Shown: in pieces, positions 1-12,064 of the stretch
How positions within the stretch are numbered: the stretch's first letter is position 1
How the letters are laid out: each line of letters starts with the position of its first letter
From: Capitella teleta
Lineage: Eukaryota > Annelida > Polychaeta > Capitellidae
Assembly (NCBI GenBank): GCA_000328365.1
Contig: KB310004.1
Span: forward strand, 170,454 to 234,453
Length of the DNA: 64,000 bases
Reading direction: 5' to 3'
Position numbers and translations under genes: made by a program
The notes under the pieces: generated by a model
What the model saw: the letters and a program-made list of their open reading frames with translations, nothing else
The model's database searches: none
Told to the model about the DNA's origin: nothing

Positions 1-1404
1 ATAAATAAAATGAGTCAAATTATAGGAATTTACTTCAATATTAACAAGTTGATTCTGGATTGCCACAGGGAAATAAGGTTGACTTGCTGAATCACAGACA
101 GAGACTGTTGTAAATTCGTAAGACCTTGCCTAGCTGTACGTACGGGAGTAATGCCATACACGCCAGAGATGTGTCATCATCATTCGAGTGTGTCATACAG
201 GTGCCTGAAAAAAAAAACAAAAAAAAACAGAATATTAAATAAATTTTTATGATTATAATTCATTCACTTGAAAGGTAAGATATGCAGCTTAATTGTATTT
301 CTTTTAATCAAGCCTCACCCTCGCCCCCCTCACCCCCCAAAAAAATAATAATTAAAATAAAATAAATAAAAATTATAATAATAATAGTAAATAAGGAACA
401 AGTTTAATTACATTAAAAATGATGGTGTTTGAAATAAGAAAGGACGAACTAGGAGAATCTCTTATTCCTTCGATGAGAAACTGTCGCAGGGGGTGTCCTC
501 TCAGCTTCTATCAATATCAACTATATTTTCGCCCATATAGCATGAATTCGTCACTTCAGACATCTAAAGACGGAATTTAGCTAGTTCTAACCGTTTCCAC
601 ACCTTAAGAAATATAAAATTGATAGCGCTTATTGTTATATTCAAATTTCTTGTGTTATTAAATCCACGAAACGTTCAACTCACCTGAAATCTGTAAATTT
701 CTCTTTTCTCAGCTGATTCGATCGCTGAGTGCACGCCATTGTAAAAGTTGCAGATGAACGATAATAAGCAAAGTAGATCTGTCGTCTGCATGATTACCCA
801 GAACCCCTTGCGAGTTATGACACAGTTCGGTCGGAGCGGCCAACTGAGTGTTACACAATGACAGGTAAACGGTATAGGGCATGCAGGTAGTCAATATCAT
901 TGTGTGCTGGTGTGTGGATAGACGTGAGTACCAGTTGAGCACCAACATGGTACTTCAACGTATTAAATTTTATATGTCCAATATTTCTGTTACGACCATG
1001 GTTTAATAATTGTTTTTGCTGACATGGTGACACCATTTAATTGCCAAACAAAAAGTACTTTACAAGCGTATAATATACTTCACATGATTGTATGATGAAC
1101 ATGGCCTACATATACCTTAGTGAGACCACTCGCTCTCGCATGATCTTTTTTTTTTTTTTTTTCATTTTCCAACCACCTCTGTAGCAATTTAGAACATATC
1201 AAAGTTTCAGCACAGCAGAAACAGACTTGAATCCCTGCATAATGAAGCCTAATGATGCTGCAAATCCAGTTTCATCTGAAAAATCGGCATCTATGCCAAA
1301 CTTGAATAAATGGGAGTATTCTGCCAAGGTGAAAGACATCATGATTATGAGATATATGCCCCAAAAAATTAAAATCAATATAATTCAATTTATTGTGAAA
1401 TGCT
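1..1404. other. Gene-free stretch downstream of EF-Ts
   Basis: No coding exon could be supported here. The stretch is AT-rich and holds short A-rich and T-rich runs (around 208-230, 340-400 and 1146-1162). It presumably contains the 3' UTR of the EF-Ts gene that ends at its right edge and is read leftward. Confidence 0.5.
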
Positions 1405-2768
1405 CTAATCTGCGTTGTCCCCTTCCAATACTTCTCCGCACTCAAATCTTGCAAAGTCTTTGAGGGTTAAACCAGAAGCTTGAAGAACATCTGCCACACG
1501 AAGAGATTCATCCATCACAAACTTCTGCTTCAGCATCACAGAATCATCTTCTTCCTCTTCATCGTCACTGCTCTCAGATGAACTACTTTCAGAGCTACTC
1601 GAGTCAGAACTTTCCAGATCTTTGAGAGATCCGACTGACTTCGGGTTCATTCCCACGACGTGAAGGCACAGGCTGCGACCAATTTCTTTGAGGTCAGAGG
1701 TCGGATCAACTGGGTCACCCGTTTTTTCTGTGAGTACCATAGCTCCGTATTTGCCTGCGAGAAATTTGGTGTCATCTACGGTGGGAGTCACTGCAAGGAG
1801 TGGAAAAAAGAAAGAAATCCATGATGAAGTAAGTTATCATCAAATTTATAATAATAACAAATTAATATACTGATAACCATATAAAGCAATACAAAAGAGA
1901 ACTCACTGGCAGCATGCACGTAATAAGAAATGCTCTCTCTTTCTCCAGCCCTCATGTACACAGCTCTCCTCGCCAACATGTTTTCACCAATATTTCCAAG
2001 AACTAAAGCAGTGGCGTCAGCAACCGTGGAGTCATCTACAGCAACTTTAGCCAAGCTGTCTTTATCGTAAGCAATCTGTTGAACACATACAATGTATCAG
2101 AGCTGAATTAAAAAAAATAAAATCCTCTACCTTTGAGTCATTTGTGCTTGCTCCCTGATGAAGGCAGGCATTTGCAATCTTAGTCGCTAGGCCTTGAAAT
2201 TTATCGTTCTTTGCAACAAAATCTGTCTCGCAATTGACCTGCCAAAAATATGATTAGAAAATATTGTACATGTAAAATGAGCTACATAGAGAACTTTTTG
2301 CAATTCTTACCTCAACGATAACACCTTGGTTGCCTTCAACCTTCAAAACAACCAATCCTTGAGACATAGGACGACCTTGAAGTTTGGTGGCCTTGGCCCA
2401 TCCCTCTCGCTGGGCTTCCTTGCGAAGCCACTGCTCAGCCTGCAACAGTCATTCAGTCAACTTAATTGATTCTCAATGTTGTCGCAAACAAAACATCTGC
2501 ATCAAATTTTACTTTATTTTTTTCCCCAGCATCTCATATATATCGTACAGATGTATTGTATTTACAGAGACACATGCACATTTTCACACCACTCAGAAAA
2601 GTTCAAGCTGACTTGCCTCCTGGAAATTGTTGTTGAATTTTGAAAGAGCATCTTTGCATTTGCCCACAGGAAATCCTGTCTTCTTGCGCAGTTTCACGAG
2701 AGGCGACTTCTCAGCCGCCTGGTAGATGGCAGCAGTGTGGAACAAATTGCAAGAGGAACGAAGAGAAC
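1405..2768 (-). CDS. TSFM: Elongation factor Ts, mitochondrial (5' exon not found)
   Basis: EF-Ts is the nucleotide-exchange factor that recharges EF-Tu with GTP in mitochondrial translation. Five exons join in phase: 2768-2617, 2439-2311, 2238-2131, 2075-1907 and 1790-1405, giving at least 313 residues. The first carries the UBA-like N-domain ([17 protein letters not shown]). Then follow [11 protein letters not shown], the hallmark [27 protein letters not shown] and a C-terminal FARFECGE. The exon at 2768 starts in phase 1 after ttttttcag, so a first exon with start codon and mitochondrial presequence must lie upstream; I could not identify it. The first visible intron has a GC donor (GAG|GCAAGT), forced by phase. 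A Ser/Asp/Glu-rich run sits between VGSLKDLE and the C-terminal strand. Family identity is certain; the 5' end is open. Confidence 0.9.
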
Positions 2769-3914
2769 CTGAAAAAAGACACACACAATTTGTTAAATGC
2801 TATTATTCATACACTGAATCACAGAAAAGTATGTCTAGTAAGAATAGTCAAATTAGCACATGAATTCATCAGGATTTCTGAAAAATTTAGTGGAAATTCC
2901 TTGTTTTTCAAAGTAAGCTTCCTATATTAGCTTTGATACAGTTAAGTATCTTCAGTGACAAAGATAAATAATAATAGGAATGTCTTTCTGACAAAGTTTG
3001 GATAAAATATGGGGGCCCTGAACCAGCAGGTGGCAACAATTACTTTTCAAGACACAAACTGAAATCACATGGTCAAATGGCATTACCCAACTAGATACAT
3101 TGTTTCAACCTTGTTTTAAAATTTCTTTATAATAGGCTGAAGTTAACACGCCAAGTGAGTAAGTCTTTCAGACTTAACCGCACTGCCACTAGAGAATTGC
3201 ATTTATAATAATATATTTATTCCTTTTCTTTAGTCAGTTAATATGTTATTAGTTAAACTTTCATGCAATTAATTATTTCTGGTTGGATTACAACATAATT
3301 ATTTATTTTACAGCATCATCATAGATCATGATCATAATATATATTGCCTAATAATAGCATAATAAAATATAATACACTTCGTTTAGTACTGTAATTATAT
3401 AAGTATGCTGAATAGTGAATACTCATAACAATGTAGCCCTATACTATTGCTGATCCCGATGGATCAGCCCTACCTGTCAGGCCCAAAAATTGAGTCCACA
3501 CTAATTAAATTTTTAGGCTTCCAGGTTACCTTACAATTTTCATGTAAATAATCTGAAAATTGTGAAAATATACCGTATTGTCTTGGTTATACGTACGCGC
3601 AGTGCGCTAAGGCTGAGGCTGAGAGCATGTCAGTTTCACTGTGCCTGGACGAGCATTCCACAAGAATCCATTGTAATCCCGGGGAAGTGTGTCCGCACGT
3701 GACCCATATTTAAGTAATGTTTAAAGGGATGGGGAACTGAATTTTAAGTGATGTTCATTGACTCATAGCACCAATTGATAGCATTCCGTGCCAAAAACAC
3801 CATGCCTGGATGCAAGCGTAAGGAAATAATGCATTTCGAATATCTGGGTTAGCATTGGGCCTATGGGAGAATGGCTTCCATTACGAAGTATAGGAGGCAA
3901 ACGTCAGCTGAAAG

Positions 3915-4092
3915 CTTGCCGTGATTGGTCCCGTTCCCCTTGTGAAGCTATCGATTTCAGCCAATCAGAGCAGATCATCTTCGCCATAAAAGGACATCTT
4001 TGTTTTTTACGAAACGAAAGCGTGAGTATTGCGCATGGGTGGTGCACTCTGGCTGACCTTTTTACTGTTTCAGGATGAGAAACCATGGTAGG
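3915..4092 (+). promoter_or_regulatory. Candidate promoter with CCAAT motifs and a 5' UTR exon
   Basis: The stretch holds an inverted CCAAT (gattggtcc near 3924), a direct CCAAT (ccaatcag near 3960) and a TATA-like ataaaag near 3986. It is followed by a pyrimidine-rich run and aaaccATG|GTAGGT at 4080-4089, which looks like a short first exon ending at a splice donor. The downstream zinc-finger gene begins after an acceptor at 7126, so it needs such a 5' exon. The link is inference. Confidence 0.3.
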
Positions 4093-4670
4093 TGTCCTAG
4101 AAAATCGCTTATTAAAATAAGAAAAATAGCGAAAAATATTTTTTGTTTGCGCCTGAATGGTGGCAAAATGATTATTCTATCTATTTCCGAGAAGAAAATA
4201 AAAAAATATTCAGGGGTTTAGTCGCAGGACACGCTGATATGACAAGGCCCATTGTAAAAGATGGGGAACTCAGTGTTTCATCACAGCTCCTGACGTCACG
4301 CCTAATTAGCAATATATCTCCCGCGAAATCGTTAGGGATGATATTCCTTGTGTGGGCCAGGCATATGAATCATTTTTGGTGCATCAAATAACAACTTATA
4401 TAATTTTTCCTGAATAGAATCAAAACAACTTTTACAAAACTGAGATTGCTGACACTGCCTGGAATAGTTAAAGTGAGATGTCAGCACAGAGCTTGCTGCT
4501 ATAAATACCTTGGCACTAGTGGGCGTGAACATAAATTAATCAATTTCTGGTTTGAAAAAGGTCGGATGCTTGTTTAATTAGGAGGGTGCTAATAGCCAAG
4601 ACAATACGGTTACAGCGTCCATGCTATAGTCTGCAATTTCGAAAGGGGCCACAACAACCGTTGGCACAGT

Positions 4671-5636
4671 AGTACCTGCGACTAACGAACACACCTCTAG
4701 CAAACAGTCCTCTCTAACGAACGGTTTTCTTTGGACGCAACTCACTCCCATGAAAACCAATAGGAAATCACTCCTGAGCAGCGAACACCCCAAAATGCAA
4801 ACAACGAACACCCCCCTCAGAAATAAAATATTTTAATTTTACATTTTTTCAATTAAAAGGTAATAAAATCTTATGGCAAATGCACACTATTAACAATGTT
4901 CTATGGTGTTTAGCGGGTATATAGGTTGCTGTAATTATACATGCAAGCTGTTGCTGTGTGCCTGTTCGCTGTTTGCAAGTGAATAGAATTCCGCTGAAAT
5001 GGCCGTGAAACGCCTATAACACCTGAAGGGTGGTTTTTAAAGGCTCGTAAGGTATTTAAAATGATTAAGGCTGATATGTATGTTGCACTTAATACGAGAA
5101 TAAATTGCGGTCATAATTATGCTTACACAGTAGAAAACTATAAAAAAAAACTCGGTGAGGTAAATTTTAGCCAGTCAATGGGCGAGGCTTAACTTTAACA
5201 TGTCAAATCAGCCACTCGTCGAGATAATATTTTGGAGTCAGCACGTGGTCACTCGACGGCGCTAAAAGTTAATGCAGCAAGCAGAGGCAAGCTCCCCCAA
5301 GGTGCATGATAACTCGCGAGTGCTGGCTCAGCGGCGGAGTCACAGTTAGGCAAAGCCCTGTCTCACGTTTGGAGGCGACGCGCGATTCAAAGAGATGGAG
5401 AAGCGTTACAGCCTCATCAATGGAGATTAACTTATTACATATTTTATTGAAAGATAAATGATTCAATAAACTATGTATAAACATTATACTTCATGGCCGT
5501 TATCGTTGATTGCTGAATTGATGCAAAGCTAGCATGAGTTACCAGTGACCTAATTTTACCCAACCATGACTAACAAACATCCCGAACTACGAACACATTT
5601 TTTTTGATCCAGCACTGTTCGTTAGTCGCAGGTACT
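4671..5636. mobile_element. Foldback/MITE-like element with 20-bp perfect inverted ends
   Basis: AGTACCTGCGACTAACGAAC at 4671-4690 recurs exactly on the opposite strand at 5617-5636. The flanking inner sequences repeat variants of TAACGAAC. No transposase frame is visible in the roughly 930 bp between, so this looks like a non-autonomous DNA element. Target-site duplications were not found by eye. Confidence 0.5.
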
Positions 5637-6854
5637 ATTGTATTAGATTTATTGCTGAACTTTTTTTCATATTACCAGCATCCTACTTTTACTAAGAAAA
5701 ATGCTGGCAGCCGCAAAGTTGCGCAATGTAAACAACCGCCGCAGCGCATTGCTCGGATTGGAAATGTACGCCTTTCTTGGAAATCAGGCAGGCATCATTC
5801 GTCTATTGATGTGAGATATCATGATATGATTACAATTGTGATTATTATTGTCAATTCACGTCAATTCGACAATTGATGTTTTTGTGATTTATTCATGAGA
5901 AAATTAGTAGGCTCTTACAATATTATTGTTGGTAAAATGCGATTTTTCGTAATGGTAGGCGAGCTTTATATGGCAGACCATATACCGCATATTTATGCGG
6001 CATTTGATAGGCCTAATATTAATAACAATGATTGTACGTATAAGCAATATCATATGAATATCCGAAATGGTAATACCCTTTATTATCGCTCATGAAAAAG
6101 CCGATCATTTCAACGAAGGGGAAGCGTACATTAAATGTATCTACCAATGTCACAAAACAACGGTAAACACCTGATATATCTTTAGCACGTGTAACTAACA
6201 ACCGCAGCAACATTTTGCAATTCGTGTAAATTATTTCGTGCAGAGAAATTTGTTGACATTCGATTCTTCACATGAGTACTACGGTAGGTCATGGGGTCAA
6301 GGCCAAACTCTAAGTTCAACCTAGGGATCGCACATTATTGATTAATCTCTTAAGTTTTATTCATTCGACTCATTCACATCATAACACCCATAAAAACCCA
6401 AAGAAATAAAAACTAAATTATTGGAAAAATAAATTCCTATCATAACAGATGGTTGAAGCAATTTTATCGAAGTTTCATTATTCCTAAGGCCAGGCATCTG
6501 ATATCCACAAGGCATGCCCCCTATCCATCTTTCTCGTCTTTCTTGAAGAGGCGAAGTCAGGAGCTTCATTTCGAATCCACGAGTTTGGTAAACTGTTCAC
6601 ATTTGGCGCGAATCGCGTGTGCAATCCAATTCTCAAGAAGACTGGGAATTAGAATTTGAAGATTATTCGTTTGAGGTACTATCGTGTCTGTAGCGGACGT
6701 TACCCATTTCAGCATTAAAACTTTCATATTCCTACATCATACATGTATTCATAGTAGTTAGGGTGTCAGTTATATACTTGAGTATGTGTTGTACACAGTA
6801 TATAGTACAATGTATATATGCACGTACCGGATATCTGTATTTCAGAAGGGCATT

Positions 6855-6911
6855 GTGTACGAATAGCGCTGGAAACCATTCGTACGGCAACGTACGAATA
6901 ACCACAGCCAT
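6855..6911 (+). repeat. GTACGAAT repeat family, copy 1
   Basis: The unit begins gtgtacgaatagcgctggaa and carries three GTACGAAT/ATTCGTAC blocks, ending in aataaccacagcca. Near-identical units lie at 36937-37000 (inverted) and 38610-38670. Confidence 0.6.
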
Positions 6912-7134
6912 TATTAAATACAGGACATAATATATGAATCAGAAGGAGATAATTGGCATTTTATCTTGAATAAAATTTGCAAACAAAACTGTTTCTTCAC
7001 TGTGACTAAGGTGCTTTTGTATTATGGTGATTGATGACAGTATTAAAACTAAGTGCCCTACTTAATTGCGTGGCTATGATTCATGATTATTACCATTGCA
7101 TATCTTCAATTTGTCTCAATTCACAGATGATTAG

Positions 7135-10100
7135 ATGATGCAGCAAGCAGAGCGATCACCCATCGAGGGATTTGCAGCGCAGGTCTTCTTCTCTCCCGCC
7201 TCCATCTCGCCTCAGTGGTTGTGCTGTTTATGCAAAGAAACTCAGCTCTTCTCAGAGAATTCATTCAGAAGCCATTTTGATGAGCTCCATGCCAAAACAT
7301 CCTTCTCTGCGCAGATCACTGTCAATGTTAGCGTAATTGACGATTGCAACATCAATCAAAATCATTCCAATTCCTTTGACTTTGAATGGCATCCCTCAAA
7401 TTCTGTGGAGTCCGTCTCTGCTGATCTGGAAGCTGGCGCAATAGAACAAAGTCTGCAGATTCTGAGCGACACTAATGAACTGGAGAGAAATCTCGAAGAT
7501 TTTCTGCTTCAGGATGATGTCGTTATGGATGATTTGAGCATCGCACCGAAACGAGAGCCAAGCAAGAAGCAGCGCTGGTTCAAAAGGTGGAATTTCTTTC
7601 ACCCTCAATAAGTTTGCTCATGTGATTCATTTGCAGAAATACTTGCTGCACCTGTGGAAAAAAAGGATTCCACAGTCACGCTTCATTCCATGTTCACATG
7701 CGGATGCATCCAACCGTTTCCTGCGAGTATTGCATGGAAGATTCTGGGAATTGTGCTGAGTGAGTGGGGAGTGTTGGTTGTCTGCGTTTATTAATTTCAT
7801 CAACGGCAGAGATTCAGAGCAGACAGATTTGGCGGCTGAAGAAGTCTCAGACCTCAACGACCTCAGCCAAATCACAGAACTAACGACCGTTTCCCCTGCG
7901 GAGCTGCTCTCAGATGAACCCCCAGTCATTGAAGATAAAAAAAAACGGTAAGTAAAGTTATACATTTGGGGACTCTGTAAATGGTGAATCGTTTGCAGTA
8001 TTGAATGCCAAGAATGTGGTGTGCAGAACCTGGCAAACCATCGAGCGTACCACGTACACCTGCGTGGCCACGCTCACCGCAAGGGTGCTGACATAAAGTG
8101 CGTCTATTGCGAGAAAGTTCTGAGCGCTGAAGGAGCCTGGGCGAAAACAGCCAAGGAGGACAGGTCGGTGGAATAATTCCACCTCAAATGTACGTTAATC
8201 CATTCTCAACAGTTTGCAGTGCGAATTCTGCGGTGAAATGGCCGCTAGCCACAAAGAGCATCACAAGCACATTAGCACTCATATTAACCATACTAAGCAT
8301 CCCATCAATTGTGGCTACTGCGGGAAAAGAATACGAAAGAATTGTGTGAAAGAGGGAGAGAAACCATTGTGAGAAATTGATTCTTGTAAGAGCGTTGCTA
8401 TGCTTGCAGTATGGTTACAGATACGAGTGTGTGCACTGCGAATGGAAAGCAAACGGCTTGCATTATAACTTCCACCGTCACCAGATCAAGCACTTGCCCT
8501 GGGAAGACAGCACATTCACGTGCCAGTACTGTAAGAAGAGCTTCACTAAAGCTCAATTGCAAGAATACTTCAAGAAAAAATACACAGATAAATCACAGTG
8601 GGTACATAGTATATTCATACTAATGCCCTGAAAATGTATCTGTCCAGATTTAAGTGTGCGCAGTGTGCATACATCACACACGTCCATGCACACCACCACC
8701 AACATCTCTTGAACCACAAGCAGTTTGACGCAAGTTCATCTACCGTGTGCTCTTTTTGTGACCAAGATGTCACCAGCACGGTTGTAAGCGATCAGCCTGT
8801 GTCGTCATCATCTTTTGAGTGCAGTCAATGCCCATTTGGCCCTGGGCAGGAGTGGGTTTTATTTCGGCTGAATTCTCTTTTATAATTAAATTGCTGATTT
8901 AATCCAGAGATGAGTTGAAACGCCACCTGCAGTTGGAACATGGAGTTGATCAGGGGATTTATGAATTCGCGTGCGATGATTGTGACTACCGTACACATGA
9001 TATGGCTTCTGCTAAGAGACATCAATTCACTCATGAAAGTATGTTTGAGAGTATTTATTGCCATCATTATTTTATGACGGACACCTGTGATTTCAGAGAA
9101 AGAGATGTCACAGAAAAATGAATATCAATGCGGAGAGTGTAACTTCTCATGTACCCGAGAGTCAATTCTCAAGTGCCACATGGAGATCCATAATGGACAA
9201 AAACCATGTGATATAACCATGGTTATACTCCTGATGAATTTTAACATGGTTACTCTTTTCCACAGTGGTTAAGTGCAGTGTGTGTGGTTATGTGAATGAG
9301 TCGCAGAAAGGATTGCTTTGCCACATGCGTCAGACGCACAACTTGGCCCCAAAGGTGTGCGCAGAATGTGGTGCCATCTTCACCAAAATTGAGGACCTAG
9401 AAAGCCACCTGGGGAGTGAACACGGAATTACTGACAGCGCTCTGCTCTGCACTCACTGCGGGAAGCTTTCACGTGACGAGGAGAAACACTTGAGACACGT
9501 GGCATCTCACGCAAAATCCACTGACAGTGAACAAAAGAAGAGCAAAGAAGAAAAGAAAGGTCAAAATTGCGCAGAACAAAGTGTTCATATTTAACTCCTA
9601 ATTTATGATAGGATTCTTATCTGCTGAACTGATGTAATTTTGTTTCAGTTTTGAAGTGTGAGCACTGTGACTTCAGCACAGAGGGCGCTCTGACCCTACG
9701 ACGTCACGTGCTGTGCCACGCTGACAGCTTCTTCCAGTGTCACTTGTGTGCAGAGATGTGTGACACAGCGCAGTCACTAGATGCACACAAGGAGACTGCA
9801 CACCCTCTCAATGATCAGTGCACTGAATGCCCCGCTTGCAACAAAACATTCAAATCGTTCGCTCAACTTCAGTGGCACAACTCAAAGCAGCACAAATCCA
9901 AAGCCACTTACAAGTGCAGCGAGTGTAACTTCACTTCGCAGAGGATTGGAAACATGAAGCGACACAAGGTGCGTGGCTCTCCCTGCAGGCAGGAAATGAC
10001 ACTTCTGTTGCAGGAGAAGCATTCCAAGTCTGATCATCAGTGCACGCTGTGCGACTACAAGTCAACCAGCGAGCGCTATATGGCCAGTCACTACAGGAAG

Positions 10101-10833
10101 TCCCATCTGGTGGAGCCACCTGTGCAGTTTGCTTCCACATCTGGGACAAAAGTGGAAAAGAAAAAAGGTCCGCTAAAGAAATAGAAATCGGTTTTGTCCT
10201 CTCCCTGGTGTGGCGTAAAATGCCACGAATTGTTAATTTAATTTGATCTCAGATGGTCTTTTTGTGGTAGGTCTCCCTCGGCAGAGCAATAAGGTAGTGT
10301 GCGATCTGTGTGGCCTGCTTATCAACAAAGCAACCATCAAAGTAAGCGCTGAATCCTCTGTCCTCTCTCTCTCTTATTCCCGATCTGCACAGAACCACAA
10401 GAAGCGCCACCTGGGCGTGCGGCCACTCAAATGCCAGTACACCAACTGCCAGTACTCCTGCGTTACCTCAAGTGAGCTCTCTTCGCATATCAAACGTCGC
10501 CATTTAGGCGTGAAAATACCGTCGCGCAAATCTCGGCACGTTTGCTACGTGTGTGGATACTCCACATGCGAGAAGTATCGGCTGATGCAGCACTTGCAAA
10601 AGACGCACCGAATGAACTCCCTTCAGCAGGACGACCTGGCCTCCGACAACCAGCTGTCGCTGCTACTGGATCAGAACAACTTTGACGCTCTGCAGATTGA
10701 AATGCCCAACCAGATCTTGAGTGGAGAGCCCCCTCATACGCTGTCTGATGTGAAGGTCATGAACGAAGAAGTCGACTGGGCTGATGCAGCTGCCTCTGTG
10801 GTCAACAACGATACCTCATTTGAATATCTCTGA
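7135..10833 (+). CDS. Multi-C2H2 zinc-finger protein, about 20 fingers
   Basis: C2H2 fingers bind DNA or RNA in the nucleus; the target is unknown. Fourteen exons join in phase: 7135-7586, 7637-7759, 7810-7947, 7999-8163, 8213-8368, 8421-8597, 8648-8851, 8908-9038, 9097-9207, 9266-9559, 9649-9968, 10014-10167, 10253-10341 and 10393-10833. They total 2955 nt, or 984 residues. The start is the first ATG after the acceptor tcacag at 7126. Finger 1 (CCLCKETQ...HFDELH) is followed by an acidic linker. A finger-rich body of about 20 C2H2 units contains several degenerate half-fingers that keep only the Cys pair (e.g. CVYCEK, CGYCGK, CSFCDQ). The C-terminus is acidic and Gln/Asp-rich. Most introns are 45-58 nt. 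The 45-nt intron 9969-10013 is confirmed because its removal restores H-x3-H. AATAAA follows at 10856. Confidence 0.88.
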
Positions 10834-10855
10834 ATTGTTTGATTCAATTCTCTGG

Positions 10856-10861
10856 AATAAA
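10856..10861 (+). promoter_or_regulatory. Poly(A) signal of the first zinc-finger gene
   Basis: AATAAA lies 23 nt after the stop codon of the 984-residue zinc-finger frame, implying a very short 3' UTR. Confidence 0.6.
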
Positions 10862-11416
10862 TACATTGTATTTTGAATGAATCCATGGTATCCAAGAATG
10901 GAAAGAAAAAAACAAAAAAAAACTCATTTAGTTATCTAGCTATTGACATGAATATTGTAGCTGTATCATGTTAGCAAACGGAAAATTCATTCTGTCTGGT
11001 CTTGTGCCCTTATGAAGTGAGTTTGTTTAATAAGTATAATTACAATGTGTTCAAAATTAGTTGAATGGAATTTTCAGCCCAATTAACACAGCTATTAGAA
11101 TGGATAGATGAACATTACTGTCCAGTAAATCAAAATCAGCTCTTAGATTCTGAGAGGAATGTGTTACGAGAGGTCATTACAAAGCATATTATAAATACCC
11201 TAAAACTTTGGGCCTTCAAAGTGTTGAACTGTCAAAAAATTATAATACCAGAGAAATAAGTAAACTAAAGTTCATGTCTCCATGCAGTACTTCCTATATG
11301 GGAGGCTGCGATCTTTCAAATCCCCTCTTGCAAGTACATGTATTACCTGCAGGGGCCTAACCATTAATGGAACAATTTTAAAGGGAACAGTCTTAAAATT
11401 GACATTTATATTATAG

Positions 11417-12064
11417 AAATATCTCAGAACAACACTATATGGGTAATATTGGGTATACCATAATCGCATCGAAATTTGTTGAAAAACAAGCCATCCGAAG
11501 TCATGAAGTCACGATTAGCGTTGCTTTATGATTGCTATATATAACGCCCTGGTTCCGGACGTAAGAGGCCTACGACTCCTCGAGCCAGCGGCTGAGATGA
11601 GGGTCGGAGACTGCCCTGGCAATGTTCACTCGCTTCTGGACGCTGTGTTAATTCATCGAACACCGATGCCATCATCTGCATCGCGTGGGCAAACGGAATT
11701 ATGGTGACGTCACTAGCGATGACCGCCCCCACGCGGTGCACCTGAACCACTTCCTCCAGCTTGGCGAGCGGCGCGTTCCGCCTGCATCTGCTGCTGCGAG
11801 ACGGCCCAGACGGGAAGCTGCGTCGGGAAGGAGGGTCGGGCGAACGGACCCTTCGTCTGTCAGTACAGATGCTCTAGCTGTTTTGTCCCGAGCAATATTT
11901 CGTGGTTTCTTGTCCCCACGGAACATCGTCAATATCGCCGCCTCTTTCTCCGTTGCCGTGGGAGCGTCACGGTCGACGGCCATGGCCCCTGCCACTGCTG
12001 GCAAAATTTCGATGCGATTAGGGTATACCCAATATTACCCATATAGTGTTGTTCTGAGATATTT
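11417..12064. mobile_element. MITE-like element with 61-bp inverted terminal repeats
   Basis: The arms 11417-11477 and 12004-12064 are inverted copies differing at about one base; their core reads cagaacaacactatatgggt. The interior of about 526 bp is clearly more GC-rich than the surroundings. Open frames exist on both strands but none resembles a transposase I know. Probably a deleted DNA transposon, or a foldback that captured a GC-rich segment. Confidence 0.6.

Larger units (their letters stand above)
2769..7126. other. Intergenic and first-intron stretch, probable promoter region
   Basis: No exon is firmly supported. The EF-Ts first exon (-) and a 5' UTR exon of the zinc-finger gene (+) should both lie here. 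The segment 3590-4090 is richer in CpG and has CCAAT-type motifs. A foldback element (4671-5636) and one copy of a GTACGAAT repeat (6855-6911) occupy part of the rest. Confidence 0.4.

Noticed and set aside
11535-12004. Arg/Ala-rich frames inside the 61-bp inverted-repeat element as a transposase
   Set aside because: No catalytic motif or DNA-binding domain is recognisable, and the frames overlap on several strands as expected of GC-rich DNA.
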